From: Planctomyces sp.
GTDB taxonomy: Bacteria; Planctomycetota; Planctomycetia; Planctomycetales; Planctomycetaceae
Length of the DNA: 64,000 bases
Reading direction: 5' to 3'
Assembly (NCBI GenBank): GCA_016795105.1
Contig: JAEUIH010000018.1
Location: 5,491 to 69,490 of the forward strand
Positions 15,471-24,107 of the stretch are shown piece after piece; within the stretch, counting starts at the first letter, position 1, and each line of letters begins with the position of its first letter. Below the pieces are notes generated by a model that saw only the letters and a list, made by a program, of their open reading frames with translations, did no database searches and was not told the origin of the DNA. The translations under genes were made by a program, and so were the position numbers.

Positions 15471-16157
15471 TCAGCAGGATGCTGCGGATGCAGCCTTCTG
15501 ATTACGGCGACGTCGCATTGCGACGAAGGCCGGTACACCAGCCAGTGAAGCAAGCAGCAGAGTACCTGGTTCTGGATTTGCAGTGAACTGGAGACGAGTC
15601 GTTCCGTTGCCAGCAAGTGGGTCATTTGACGTCTTCTGCTGATAGACGAAGGAGACGAAGGCAGACTCGCCATTGTAGATCGGGTTGCCACCACCATTGA
15701 TGCCACCAAATCGCCAGCCAGTTGGAATGTTGTACTGATTTGGACCATTGACCATCTGCAATGCAAAGTCTGGAGATGTCGGGGTTACAGTCGTTAGCAA
15801 CCCTGACCAACCTGGAGTTACGAATGCCGGGCCAATCAGATTCTTCAGATCGAATCCGTTGATGTAACCATTTCCGCCACCAACAATCTGATTGACGACC
15901 GTCATGTTGACGGTGTAGCTATTGTTCGCAGGCGCACCACCTGGAGCAGTAAACACAAGATCAAATGGCACGTTTCTCTGGAACAGAGTCACTGTCATAT
16001 CGAGAACTTTTCCGTTCCCGATTGTTGGTGCCTGATTGACAGTCACAGACGCAATCGCTCCGTTACTGGAAGTCACGTTGGTAATCAACCCAGCAGAAGC
16101 GACAGAAGTGTGCAGCACACAAGCCGCGACGCACAGAAGTAAACTTTTGAACCGCAT
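15471..16157 (-). CDS. PEP-CTERM sorting domain protein
   Basis: A 228-residue exported protein. It has a signal peptide (residues 1-22, KSLLLCVAACVLHTSVASA), a Ser/Thr/Gly/Asn-rich beta-type body, and a C-terminal sorting signal: PEP at 195-197, a hydrophobic stretch GTLLLASLAGVPAFVAM, then RRRR at 215-218. This is the substrate signature for exosortases, and exosortase U is encoded two genes upstream. After sorting it would be released or attached at the envelope, probably in the surface matrix. The function of the body is unknown. It has its own terminator and a candidate promoter, so it seems to be a separate, possibly highly expressed unit. Confidence 0.92.
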   Translation of the reverse strand: MRFKSLLLCVAACVLHTSVASAGLITNVTSSNGAIASVTVNQAPTIGNGKVLDMTVTLFQRNVPFDLVFTAPGGAPANNSYTVNMTVVNQIVGGGNGYINGFDLKNLIGPAFVTPGWSGLLTTVTPTSPDFALQMVNGPNQYNIPTGWRFGGINGGGNPIYNGESAFVSFVYQQKTSNDPLAGNGTTRLQFTANPEPGTLLLASLAGVPAFVAMRRRRNQKAASAASC

Positions 16158-16245
16158 AAACGCACCCCGTTGAGTAAAAAACTCGTCCGATCAGCTGAGC
16201 TGAATGTATTGAAAACTGAATCGAATCATCCGTCACAACCTCCCT

Positions 16246-16275
16246 ATCTTCCCAAGACAGGAGAGGCTGTGTCAA
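16246..16275 (-). promoter_or_regulatory. Candidate promoter of the PEP-CTERM gene
   Basis: On the minus strand a perfect -35 box TTGACA (16275-16270) is followed after 18 bases by GAAGAT (16251-16246), a poor -10 box. It lies about 90 bases before the start codon, in the 220-base gap after the TPR gene. The -35 match is good and the -10 match is weak. Confidence 0.35.
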
Positions 16276-16377
16276 CAATTGAACAAAAGATTTGAAGAAA
16301 TTCTGAGAATAAGATTTGCAAATCAAATTCGCGTAAAAAACCACGAATATTCTGCATTGTACTGTTCTATACGGGTG

Positions 16378-17931
16378 TCACTGAACACCCTGGTTTCGCA
16401 ATTGCTCGGCCAGTCGTCGGTGCTGGCCGGCAATTTCCATTGAACCCAGCTTTTCGTAGGCCTGTGACAATGCATCATGTGTCTCAGCACGGTTTCCCAG
16501 CACGGGAAGGGCGGCTTCAAGATCGGCCGCAGCCTCCTGCCATCGCTCCAAAGCCATCAACACATGTCCACGTGTGTCTCGGAATTCAGGGCTCTGAGGA
16601 TATTCGGCAACCAGCGCATCGATGATTTCCAGAGCTCGCAATGGGTCCGGGGGGTCGCCTTTTGCCAAATACCAGGCAAAATTATTGGCGACGACAGGTC
16701 CATGAGGCAGAAGCTTAAAGGCCTGTTGCAGATGAAAACCGGCTTCCTTGACCTGCTGATTTTCGAGTTTATGTGTTCCGAGGATTAGATGGCTGAGCCC
16801 CACCGCACGACCTGTCACGATGTTCTGCTGCAGGAACAGGGTCACGTCTTCTTCACCCTCGATTCCCTCTTTTGTGTTGAGCAGCTTAAGAATCCGGTCG
16901 AACAGCAATATCTCATTGGGTGTGTTTTCGAGGGAAGCAGACAGCACTTGAAATGCTCTCCCTTTATTTCCCTTCACTTTAAGCAGTTCGTCGGCTTCCT
17001 GAATCCAGACCATTGTCAACGCCTGCCTCAGGGCCGGATCGTCGGCCAGTTTTAATCCCTCAACGATCACTTCCGCTGCTTTAGTTCGGTCTCCCGAGAG
17101 CAACAACGCCTCACTCCAGTTCAACCGGGCCTGCAAATCACGAGGATCTCTTTGACTGGCTTCTTCTGCGAATTGCACGATCTGCCCTGCGACGGAAGTC
17201 GATTGCAGTTCTTCACCTTTAATCTTCAGTGCACGCGAGAGTTTGATTCGGTAGGGCACAGCGGTTCGATGAGACTGGGCCAGGTGTTCTATGGCGGGTT
17301 CAATAATTCCGGTCTGAAAGTAGAGGTCTCCCAAAAGAGCATGTGCCATTTGCAGCTGGGGATTCTGCTGAATTGCCAGCTGAAGATGCAGTTCTGCCAG
17401 TTCAACGTCTGCTTTCTCCAGCTTCCCTTTTTCCAGGATGCGAGTGGCCTTCCACAAGTGAGCTGGGGCATAGACGGCCCGATCGTCAGGAGCAAGGTAG
17501 TTCATGAGTGCCGACATACGACTTCGGTCACCGGCTTGCTGTGCAGCACTTGCCAGTTCGAAAATTGATTCAGAGTCACGAAGCCCCAGTTCAACTGCTC
17601 GGTCGAAGAACAGCTGTGCTCGATGCCAGTCTTCCTTCTGAGCGGCCAGTCGAGCGGAGGTCACGTAGACCTGAGCCGTTTCATATGGAATCGTTGACTT
17701 CGCAACAATAACCGAAACGATACTCAAGATCGCGACCAGAAGTGAAGGAATCCCCCACCAAAGGCTCCGCAGATGACGGGAATTCCACCATTGAACCAGT
17801 AGCTGCAACAGGAATGATCCCGCGTTGCCCACCCAGCGAAAAGGCGCCCCGACGAACTCAAACGCCATCCGGTAACTGCGGGTCAGCAGCACCAAAGTCG
17901 TTCTGTAAATTGAATACAACCATGAAAACAT
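16378..17931 (-). CDS. Membrane-anchored TPR protein of the exosortase/EPS locus
   Basis: About 517 residues from ATG 17931. The frame is open upstream to a TTG at 17967, 8 bases after the exosortase stop, so the start is uncertain. An N-terminal amphipathic region precedes one transmembrane helix (WGIPSLLVAILSIVSVIVAK). The rest is helical repeats of TPR type, for example QMAHALLGDLYFQTGIIEPAIEHL, NNFAWYLAKGD..ALEIIDALV and RDTRGHVLMALERWQEAAADLEAAL. TPR membrane proteins of the PrsT/PEP-CTERM-system kind are regular companions of exosortases and EPS synthesis. It is tightly linked to xrtU and likely translated with it. Specific partner unknown. Confidence 0.85.
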   Translation of the reverse strand: MFSWLYSIYRTTLVLLTRSYRMAFEFVGAPFRWVGNAGSFLLQLLVQWWNSRHLRSLWWGIPSLLVAILSIVSVIVAKSTIPYETAQVYVTSARLAAQKEDWHRAQLFFDRAVELGLRDSESIFELASAAQQAGDRSRMSALMNYLAPDDRAVYAPAHLWKATRILEKGKLEKADVELAELHLQLAIQQNPQLQMAHALLGDLYFQTGIIEPAIEHLAQSHRTAVPYRIKLSRALKIKGEELQSTSVAGQIVQFAEEASQRDPRDLQARLNWSEALLLSGDRTKAAEVIVEGLKLADDPALRQALTMVWIQEADELLKVKGNKGRAFQVLSASLENTPNEILLFDRILKLLNTKEGIEGEEDVTLFLQQNIVTGRAVGLSHLILGTHKLENQQVKEAGFHLQQAFKLLPHGPVVANNFAWYLAKGDPPDPLRALEIIDALVAEYPQSPEFRDTRGHVLMALERWQEAAADLEAALPVLGNRAETHDALSQAYEKLGSMEIAGQHRRLAEQLRNQGVQ

Positions 17932-17974
17932 ATTTGTGAGATTCCGTAATTCAGAGGCCAGTGCCAACGACTGA

Positions 17975-19711
17975 TCATTTGCTGTAGATCTGACGTTTCA
18001 GCTCACCCCGAACCTGCATGTAACTTTTCAACAATCCATTGACCTGCTCATCAGAAAACGGCAGGAACGATTTTGCAAAACACTGGTACTGGATAAACGG
18101 AGGAACAAAACGCGGCTTTGTTTCAGCTCCCGCGCCCCGCTGTTTCGCAAACCGCTCATCAACCAGATTTCCCCTGGGTTTATCTGCTTTCCGCGATTGA
18201 GCTGTATACTGACCAGTACTGTCCGAAACGCTGAAGAATACCAATGCCTCCCCGTAAAGCTCTCGGCGCAGACGTGCCATGACAACCGATCCGTCAGTGA
18301 CTGGGACTCCCAAACGTGCGGAGAGGTCATCGGCCGAAAGCAATTGCTGGTCGATCACCTTCCAGCCAATCAACTCATAGCAGAGGCAAAGATCGTGTGC
18401 ACCGGGATAGGGATAGTCGACTGAGTAGACAGCATCCACAACTGTGTTGCCGTATTCCCATTGCTGGCTCGTCTTACCGAACGGATCCCCTTCAACTCGC
18501 CCAACTGTCTGGAATTTCCGCTGCTCCAGACCTTCAATCTCCTTCGGCAACGCGTCGGCTCCAAGTACTCGAACGACCAGCTCATCAGGGAAGATCGCCC
18601 CCAGAGTTGGTGCGTCATCAGGCATTAAAAGCACCTGAGCGATCCCGATGGCAGGATAAAGCAGTGATGCTGCGACAAACAGCGGCAATGCCTTCCGTCT
18701 TCCTCCGTCTGAATCAGGGCGCCCTGCGGTTTCCCCGATATCCGACTTCGATTTGTTTGCCGCCTGCTTCCTCCGATTTCCGCGAACCAACCAACGGAGC
18801 GAAAAGCTGAACGGAAGTTCCGCAAGGATGAAATTCAGAAACTGATCCACCGACAATATCAGTCCGACGGAAACACTAAATAAAACAGCTCCCAGGACGG
18901 TATGTTGCCATCCTTCGCTCAGGTCTATGGAATACTCCAGCCCCAGCGCCACAACAACGATTCGAAGCACGTTCTCTACTAATACCAGGCCCAGCGTGCT
19001 GGCGACCAGCAGAATGATGTGCAGAACACCACGCTTCAGGAATAGTCCCGCCAATAAGGCCACTGACAACAGAACGTACAGCGAATGCACACCACTGCAG
19101 GCATCCGCGATAAACAGCGGCTTGCTCGGAACTTCGATCACATTTGCATAAGTCAGATGCAGGACGCCAATTTGATCCAGGACGGCACTACTCATGCGAG
19201 TCGTAACATCTCTCAGTCGAACAATGAGCTCTTCGTCCAGTCCAAACGGCAGCGGTACGGTCAGCCACATCAATACCCAGACTGCTGCCCATCGAGCCGT
19301 CACTTCGCGTCCGGAAGCAAGGATGACGGACAGAATCCCAAATAAAGCACCAACTGCTCCAAGCCAGGGAGACCACACCCAGGTCGCGGCTGCCAGAACC
19401 GTCAGCGAACAGACGAGCGCCATGAACGCGGTCAGGAACGATGAACGTCCACTACTCGCCGCACTTCCCGTGTCGTCCCTCGACTTCAGCAACATCCAAC
19501 AAGCAACTGGCAGCAGTATCAGAAACTGGTAATGCTCGCGTTTCAGCAAGTGACCAAGATGCCAATAGACAATAGGCATGACCCCCGCGACACACAGGCA
19601 CAGCGCCAGCCAGCGGTGCCTGCTTTCGGACAAAACGCCCCGATCTGAAATTTCCACCGTGTTTACCCTCTGACTGACACATGACGATCGAAGACACTCC
19701 GAAACCATCAT
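17975..19711 (-). CDS. xrtU: Exosortase (XrtU-type) with C-terminal EpsI-like domain
   Basis: A 578-residue integral membrane transpeptidase-like enzyme that cleaves PEP-CTERM proteins. The exosortase core spans about residues 35-300 with roughly eight hydrophobic segments. The proposed catalytic residues are present: Cys205 in ADACSGVHS, Arg250 in ENVLRIV and His270 in WQHTVLG. Residues ~350-575 are soluble and resemble EpsI (DUF3485-type), a protein usually encoded beside exosortases of EPS loci. Exosortase U is the planctomycete group with such an extra domain. The gene is followed after 7-44 bases by the TPR gene and then the PEP-CTERM gene, a complete sorting set. The subtype assignment rests on domain layout and organism type. 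Confidence 0.88.
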   Translation of the reverse strand: MMVSECLRSSCVSQRVNTVEISDRGVLSESRHRWLALCLCVAGVMPIVYWHLGHLLKREHYQFLILLPVACWMLLKSRDDTGSAASSGRSSFLTAFMALVCSLTVLAAATWVWSPWLGAVGALFGILSVILASGREVTARWAAVWVLMWLTVPLPFGLDEELIVRLRDVTTRMSSAVLDQIGVLHLTYANVIEVPSKPLFIADACSGVHSLYVLLSVALLAGLFLKRGVLHIILLVASTLGLVLVENVLRIVVVALGLEYSIDLSEGWQHTVLGAVLFSVSVGLILSVDQFLNFILAELPFSFSLRWLVRGNRRKQAANKSKSDIGETAGRPDSDGGRRKALPLFVAASLLYPAIGIAQVLLMPDDAPTLGAIFPDELVVRVLGADALPKEIEGLEQRKFQTVGRVEGDPFGKTSQQWEYGNTVVDAVYSVDYPYPGAHDLCLCYELIGWKVIDQQLLSADDLSARLGVPVTDGSVVMARLRRELYGEALVFFSVSDSTGQYTAQSRKADKPRGNLVDERFAKQRGAGAETKPRFVPPFIQYQCFAKSFLPFSDEQVNGLLKSYMQVRGELKRQIYSK

Positions 19712-19811
19712 GCGCCGGCCTAAAAAATTCGCCCTGCCCGCTGCTTTCTGACGTTACACACCCTACTCACTGAAAGCAAGGGCGTTCCTGATACACTCCA
19801 GCCCGGGTGAT

Positions 19812-20675
19812 CTACCTTCCAGATGACTTGCAGCTCTGCCGTTCCAGTTCTTTCCTTTTCGCAACGATCCAGCTTTCGTAAGTTGCCATTAGCCAGCTAA
19901 ATTGCCAGCCCGCTGAACCATCAAGGAATCCGCCTTTCCAGACATACTGGTAAAGCAAACGCAGCAGAAATCGACACGGCACACGCCGACTGATATGTCG
20001 TTGTGCTCGACGTCGAACCGCTCGATCTCCGGAAAACAACGCCTGCCATTTCCAGTTTCGATCGCCTTCAAATTCCAGTTTCGCTTCGCGCGTGGAATAA
20101 CGATTGTGTCGATCAATCCAGTCAGACAGCCCCTTACTGAAGGGGTAGTGCAGAAATGGCTCATTCAGGGTTCCCATTGTACCCTGCACTTCCGGTACCG
20201 CGACCTCTCCATGTCCGGAGTCGGCGAACTCCGCACATCCGTTTCTCACTACTCGCATGATCCAGACTGGAAATCCATCGGAGAACCTGAGCCATCGGTC
20301 GTTCAACATGGTCTTTCGACACGTTCGAAATCCGACAGTCTCCGGAGAAACAATTCTCAGTGCCTCAGAGATTTCTCTCCGAAGTTCCGGCGTCATGACC
20401 TCATCTGCATCCAGGTGGAGCGACCAGGGATGCCGGAGTCCGGCGTTGAGGATCGCCCAGTTGCGCTGCTTTGCAAACGATTCGAATCGATGCTGAACAA
20501 CTCTGGCTCCCGCCTGAATCGCCATCTCTGCCGTTCCGTCTACCGACCCATCATCGATCACTACGACATCATCGCACCACGAGACTGCTCTTACGCACCG
20601 ATCAATGTTGATGGATTCGTTCTTTGCCAGAATGACAACACTCAGCGGAAACCGAGCCTCTTCCCTGTCCGACAT
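19812..20675 (-). CDS. Glycosyltransferase family 2 (WaaE/KdtX-like)
   Basis: A 287-residue cytoplasmic GT-A fold enzyme. It starts LSVVILAKNESINIDRCVRAV and carries VVIDDGSVDGT, the FAKQRNWAI segment typical of lipopolysaccharide core WaaE-type transferases, and LHLDADEVMTPEL (the DxD metal site). It lacks transmembrane helices, but the C-terminal part is basic (RRRAQRHISRRVPCRFLLRLLYQYVWKGGFLDG) and likely membrane associated, as in the family. The start is ATG 20675, overlapping the upstream stop as TAATG, so translation is coupled to the acyltransferase gene. Donor and acceptor sugars are unknown. Confidence 0.9.
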   Translation of the reverse strand: MSDREEARFPLSVVILAKNESINIDRCVRAVSWCDDVVVIDDGSVDGTAEMAIQAGARVVQHRFESFAKQRNWAILNAGLRHPWSLHLDADEVMTPELRREISEALRIVSPETVGFRTCRKTMLNDRWLRFSDGFPVWIMRVVRNGCAEFADSGHGEVAVPEVQGTMGTLNEPFLHYPFSKGLSDWIDRHNRYSTREAKLEFEGDRNWKWQALFSGDRAVRRRAQRHISRRVPCRFLLRLLYQYVWKGGFLDGSAGWQFSWLMATYESWIVAKRKELERQSCKSSGR

Positions 20676-21235
20676 TACTCGCCTTTCAACTCGCGCATCC
20701 GCAGGAACCGAGCTGGGTTCCCGGCAACAATCGACCATGGTGCTACAGATCGGGTCACCACACTCATTGCTCCAACCACCGCGCCCTCACCAATCGTGAT
20801 TCCCATTCCAACAAATGCGCCTGCACATACCCACGCCTGATCAGCGACAACAATCGGAGCGTGAATCAATCGCATGTGCGGGTCCTGAATGTCATGCGAC
20901 GCACTACACAAAAACGCATACTGCGAAACTGATGCGTGGTTGCCAATTTCAATCCGATCAACGTTGTAACAGTCCACATCGTGGGCAATGGACGCTTCCT
21001 CACCAACCACCAGATTCCACGGTGCCCAAATTCGCACACTCGGTGAAATCCTGGCGTTCCGGCCAACCCGCGATCCAAACATCCTGAGCAGCATTCGTCT
21101 CCACCCAAACAGAATTCGTGGAGACGTCCTGAACATTGTGACCCACACAATTCCCCAAATCACACGGCTGATCTTATTCGCCAGAGAATGAGGGCTGGGA
21201 CATTTGTCCTTCGAAACGTCAATGCTCGAGCCCAT
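20675..21235 (-). CDS. WcaF-like hexapeptide acyltransferase
   Basis: A 186-residue left-handed beta-helix acetyltransferase of the colanic acid WcaF type, which O-acetylates a sugar of the repeat unit. N-terminal helices (SRVIWGIVWVTMFRTSPRILFGWRRMLLRMFG) are followed by hexapeptide repeats (VGRNARISPSVRI, VDRIEIGNHASVSQ, CSASHDIQDP, ADQAWVCAGAFVGMGITIGEGAVVGAMSVVTRSV) and the family end IVAGNPARFLR. His in SHD is the probable catalytic base. ATG 21235 has a GGGAGAGAG ribosome site. An ATG at 21250 is also in frame. It overlaps the polymerase-like gene and the next glycosyltransferase. Confidence 0.88.
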   Translation of the reverse strand: MGSSIDVSKDKCPSPHSLANKISRVIWGIVWVTMFRTSPRILFGWRRMLLRMFGSRVGRNARISPSVRIWAPWNLVVGEEASIAHDVDCYNVDRIEIGNHASVSQYAFLCSASHDIQDPHMRLIHAPIVVADQAWVCAGAFVGMGITIGEGAVVGAMSVVTRSVAPWSIVAGNPARFLRMRELKGE

Positions 21236-22640
21236 GCTCTCTCCCTGCATCTAAGTCGTCTTCTACCTGCGTTGCCAGCGAAAGACTCAGACAACATCCG
21301 GCAAGACATCCGGCAAACCCACTGCTGATCGGATCACCGCTGATATGCTGATGTGAAATCAAAGCTGCAGCAAGGTTTGCGATTACAACCGCAAACAACC
21401 CGCACGACATCGTCCAGGCCGGTGACAATCCTCGTAGACCGACTGAACCGCCAATGCGAGCCCTGCATGACTCTGAGCCCTGAACCAATTCGTGATGCAG
21501 CAAAAAGATGAATGCTCCGAGTCCGATGAGGAACGCGGCGGCTCCGGCTGGCCCTGCTTCCATAAAGAGCCGACTAAAACCATCTTCCTGCCAGTTGCCT
21601 TCCGGCTGATCGCCCAGGTGATAACTGCCCTGGGTGGCAGACCCAAGACCACGTCCGAGAAGACCGCTTTGCATGATTGTCGTCCGCGGAGAAAAATAGA
21701 CGGCCTTTGCAAACCTCATCGGAAGATCGGGGATCAATGTTGCTGCGTGATAGAACTGTGGGATCTTCAGAAGCAGCGGCGATGCCAGTAAGAGCAAAAT
21801 CAGCCCGGCAGCAATCCGAGTTCGCCACCTCCGACAGAATTCCATCAGGTGGCTTCTCAACCCATAAATCAACAGATAAGCACCCAGAGCCGTTACAAAG
21901 ACTCCACAGAACCCCTGCATCTTTCTGCGGGCACTCAAAATCAGAACTGCAACCATCGCCGTCGTCAGAACAAACAGAAACCTGCGTCGACGTACATCTC
22001 TGTCGGTCAGGAACATCAGCAGACAGAAGCAAAACACGTACGCCGCGTGATATCCAAGTACATCAGGGCTTCGATAGACTCCGGAAGGCAACGGAATATG
22101 AACACCGTTCTGAAGCCTGTACCAGTCCATGGCGATGCCACCCAGTATTTTCCATCTCACCCCAAATGCTTCGATAAACGCTGTGCAGATCAGCGGAATA
22201 TTGACAACGATGTAGAAGGCAAAGAATCGCCGAATTTCCTCCAGTGACATCGACAAACGCACGCCAACAACAAAGCCCAGAACTGGAAAACTGTAAGAAC
22301 AAACTCCCAGAGCAATAATCAGTGGCGCTAACCCGGAAATCAAGCCGGCCACGATCCCCAGAACCACAAATACCGTAAGCCCACTCAACGCCGTGATGCC
22401 GGCCTTTGAGGTCATTCGACTCAATGCCGGTAACGGTTGTGCCACCAGAGCCAGCCGAGCAAACACAACGACCCAAAGGCAGGCACCTGCAGTCTCCAGA
22501 GGGATCGGTGCAAGGTTGAAGTACTTCCGCGCCGGATCGCGTAACGCTTCCCAGAGAATAATCCAGGAAAGTGGATTCCTTCTGCTGAAGTAGAGTACCA
22601 CACAAAAGAGCGCAAAGGCCGAAAGGTGCACAATACTCAC
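21219..22640 (-). CDS. O-antigen polymerase/ligase-like membrane protein (paralogue 1)
   Basis: A 473-residue protein with about ten to twelve membrane segments and a large periplasmic loop in the second half, the layout of Wzy/WaaL proteins. It shares a set of motifs with the next gene upstream: GVYRSPDVLGYHAAYV, LSARRKMQG, GLGSATQGSY, WQEDGFSR and SHQHISGD. Arginines in the loops are in line with polymerase/ligase active sites. It is translationally coupled to its sister (ATGA overlap at 22637-22640). The likely role is polymerising or ligating glycan on the outer face of the inner membrane. This is inferred from topology and locus, as the standard Wzy_C signature is not obvious. Confidence 0.72.
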   Translation of the reverse strand: MSIVHLSAFALFCVVLYFSRRNPLSWIILWEALRDPARKYFNLAPIPLETAGACLWVVVFARLALVAQPLPALSRMTSKAGITALSGLTVFVVLGIVAGLISGLAPLIIALGVCSYSFPVLGFVVGVRLSMSLEEIRRFFAFYIVVNIPLICTAFIEAFGVRWKILGGIAMDWYRLQNGVHIPLPSGVYRSPDVLGYHAAYVFCFCLLMFLTDRDVRRRRFLFVLTTAMVAVLILSARRKMQGFCGVFVTALGAYLLIYGLRSHLMEFCRRWRTRIAAGLILLLLASPLLLKIPQFYHAATLIPDLPMRFAKAVYFSPRTTIMQSGLLGRGLGSATQGSYHLGDQPEGNWQEDGFSRLFMEAGPAGAAAFLIGLGAFIFLLHHELVQGSESCRARIGGSVGLRGLSPAWTMSCGLFAVVIANLAAALISHQHISGDPISSGFAGCLAGCCLSLSLATQVEDDLDAGREHGLEH

Positions 22641-24001
22641 AGGGGACTCTTCTTCACAGACAAATCCATTGTGCTGCCACCTGCTGGCGCTGGCCCCTGC
22701 CGTTCACTAAATACGACCTGCCCAAATGCTGCACCCAACATCAAAATCGGCAACATGGCGTTGGGGACGCTGCCACTGATATGCTGATGCGAGATGATAT
22801 AAGAAGCTGCATTTGCGATAAACACTGCCAGTGTGGCAGTGCGCAGAGTATCACGCTCCATATTCGTCAGTGAAAATCTCAGCGATCGCTTCACTTCATT
22901 CAAAACAAAAAGGCCGGCCATCAACATCAGCACCATACCCGGAAGACCCAGTTCCTTCACAATTCGTGATGTTCCGTCTTCCTGCCATGCGTTCGTATTC
23001 TGAACTCCGGCGTACTTATTCCCCTGCGTTGCGACTCCAAGTCCGGAGCCCAGCACTCCGGACTGACGCAGAGTTCCAAGGACACGGTCAACCGACCCCC
23101 ACAACTTTGGTGCGGTGTCCGCGATCGTTGTGGACAGGTAGATCCCATGGTCTTCAAACGACACATCTCCTGAGACGAAGAAGATAAATCCCATCGTCAC
23201 CGCAAGCCCGAGAGCAATCCAGAGAATCAGATAGGCGGCAGCAGCACCTCGCTGTCTGCCTCTGCGAAGTCGATTCAGAACAACCCAGCTGATCAGAAAG
23301 ACAACCGGCAGTCCGAACATCTTTCGCCGACCACTCAGAAACAGACAAAACACGCCAAGTAACAACAAGGGGATCCAGTGCAGCCTTGGAGCATCCCCGG
23401 GACGACGAGGTGCAGCAAGAAGAAGCGAAAAGATCGCCACATGAGCGGCATGGAACCCGGCCATATCCGGACTTCGGTAGAACCCCGAGATCAACCGCAC
23501 AAGGACGCCCGGCATGTGTCGAACCCAGACCATATCTTTCAGTCCACCAAGACCTGGCCAGTTCCAGTGGAATTGTTCGGCCAAAGATCCAAGCAGCATG
23601 ATGCCATTCGCAACAGCGAACACGGCCATAAATCGTCGAACATCCCTCGGATCTCTCGCAAACTGCGCTCCAAGCATGATGCCCAGCAGTGGCGCACCAT
23701 AAGAAACACCACCGATCAGCACCAGAAACCAACCGGCTTTGTACATCGCCAGCGAAATCCCGGCGGCAGGCAACAGCGCAAGAATGATGAGCCCGCGAGC
23801 ACTTCTCAAACCAGGAAACAACTGCATCAGTCGGATACGAACATTGCGATCTCTCGATAACGCAGACACGATAATGCAGGCCCAGGTAGCAACAACCGCG
23901 TGAGATACCCAAAGCGGCTCACCCGGTGTCACTTTGCGAATCAGATCGCTGACGGCATCGATCATCACGGCGACAATGATTCCATTTCGCCAGTCGATCA
24001 T
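22637..24001 (-). CDS. O-antigen polymerase/ligase-like membrane protein (paralogue 2)
   Basis: A 454-residue multispanning protein, sister of the adjacent downstream gene. Matching motifs are GFYRSPDMAGFHAAHV, LSGRRKMFG, GSGLGVATQGNKY, WQEDGTSRIV and SHQHISGSVP, in the same order and spacing. The annotated ATG at 24001 may not be the true start. The frame stays open upstream for about 35 codons and reads as a clean membrane helix (VGLIFPAYCLAGITVISCLIA) but holds no ATG, GTG or TTG before an upstream stop. A rare start such as ATT, or a sequence error, would explain this. Role as for the sister: polymerisation or ligation of surface glycan. Confidence 0.7.
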   Translation of the reverse strand: MIDWRNGIIVAVMIDAVSDLIRKVTPGEPLWVSHAVVATWACIIVSALSRDRNVRIRLMQLFPGLRSARGLIILALLPAAGISLAMYKAGWFLVLIGGVSYGAPLLGIMLGAQFARDPRDVRRFMAVFAVANGIMLLGSLAEQFHWNWPGLGGLKDMVWVRHMPGVLVRLISGFYRSPDMAGFHAAHVAIFSLLLAAPRRPGDAPRLHWIPLLLLGVFCLFLSGRRKMFGLPVVFLISWVVLNRLRRGRQRGAAAAYLILWIALGLAVTMGFIFFVSGDVSFEDHGIYLSTTIADTAPKLWGSVDRVLGTLRQSGVLGSGLGVATQGNKYAGVQNTNAWQEDGTSRIVKELGLPGMVLMLMAGLFVLNEVKRSLRFSLTNMERDTLRTATLAVFIANAASYIISHQHISGSVPNAMLPILMLGAAFGQVVFSERQGPAPAGGSTMDLSVKKSPL

Positions 24002-24107
24002 CGCAATCAGACAGCTGATAACAGTTATGCCGGCAAGGCAATACGCTGGAAAAATGAGTCCGACCTTCCCAAAAAAGTATTCAGCAAATTTCGCCCGACA
24101 ATGAGAG

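Noticed and set aside
15467-15766. Minus-strand ORF in another frame of the PEP-CTERM gene
   Set aside because: Shadow of the sorted protein's gene; the signal peptide and PEP motif lie in the chosen frame.
19995-20840. Plus-strand ORF (281 codons) opposite the GT2/WcaF-like genes
   Set aside because: Antisense to two clearly recognised enzymes and with no protein-like motif.
23154-23912. Minus-strand ORF (252 codons) in another frame of paralogue 2
   Set aside because: It is rich in Cys/Arg/Ser and lies inside the real membrane protein in a different frame.
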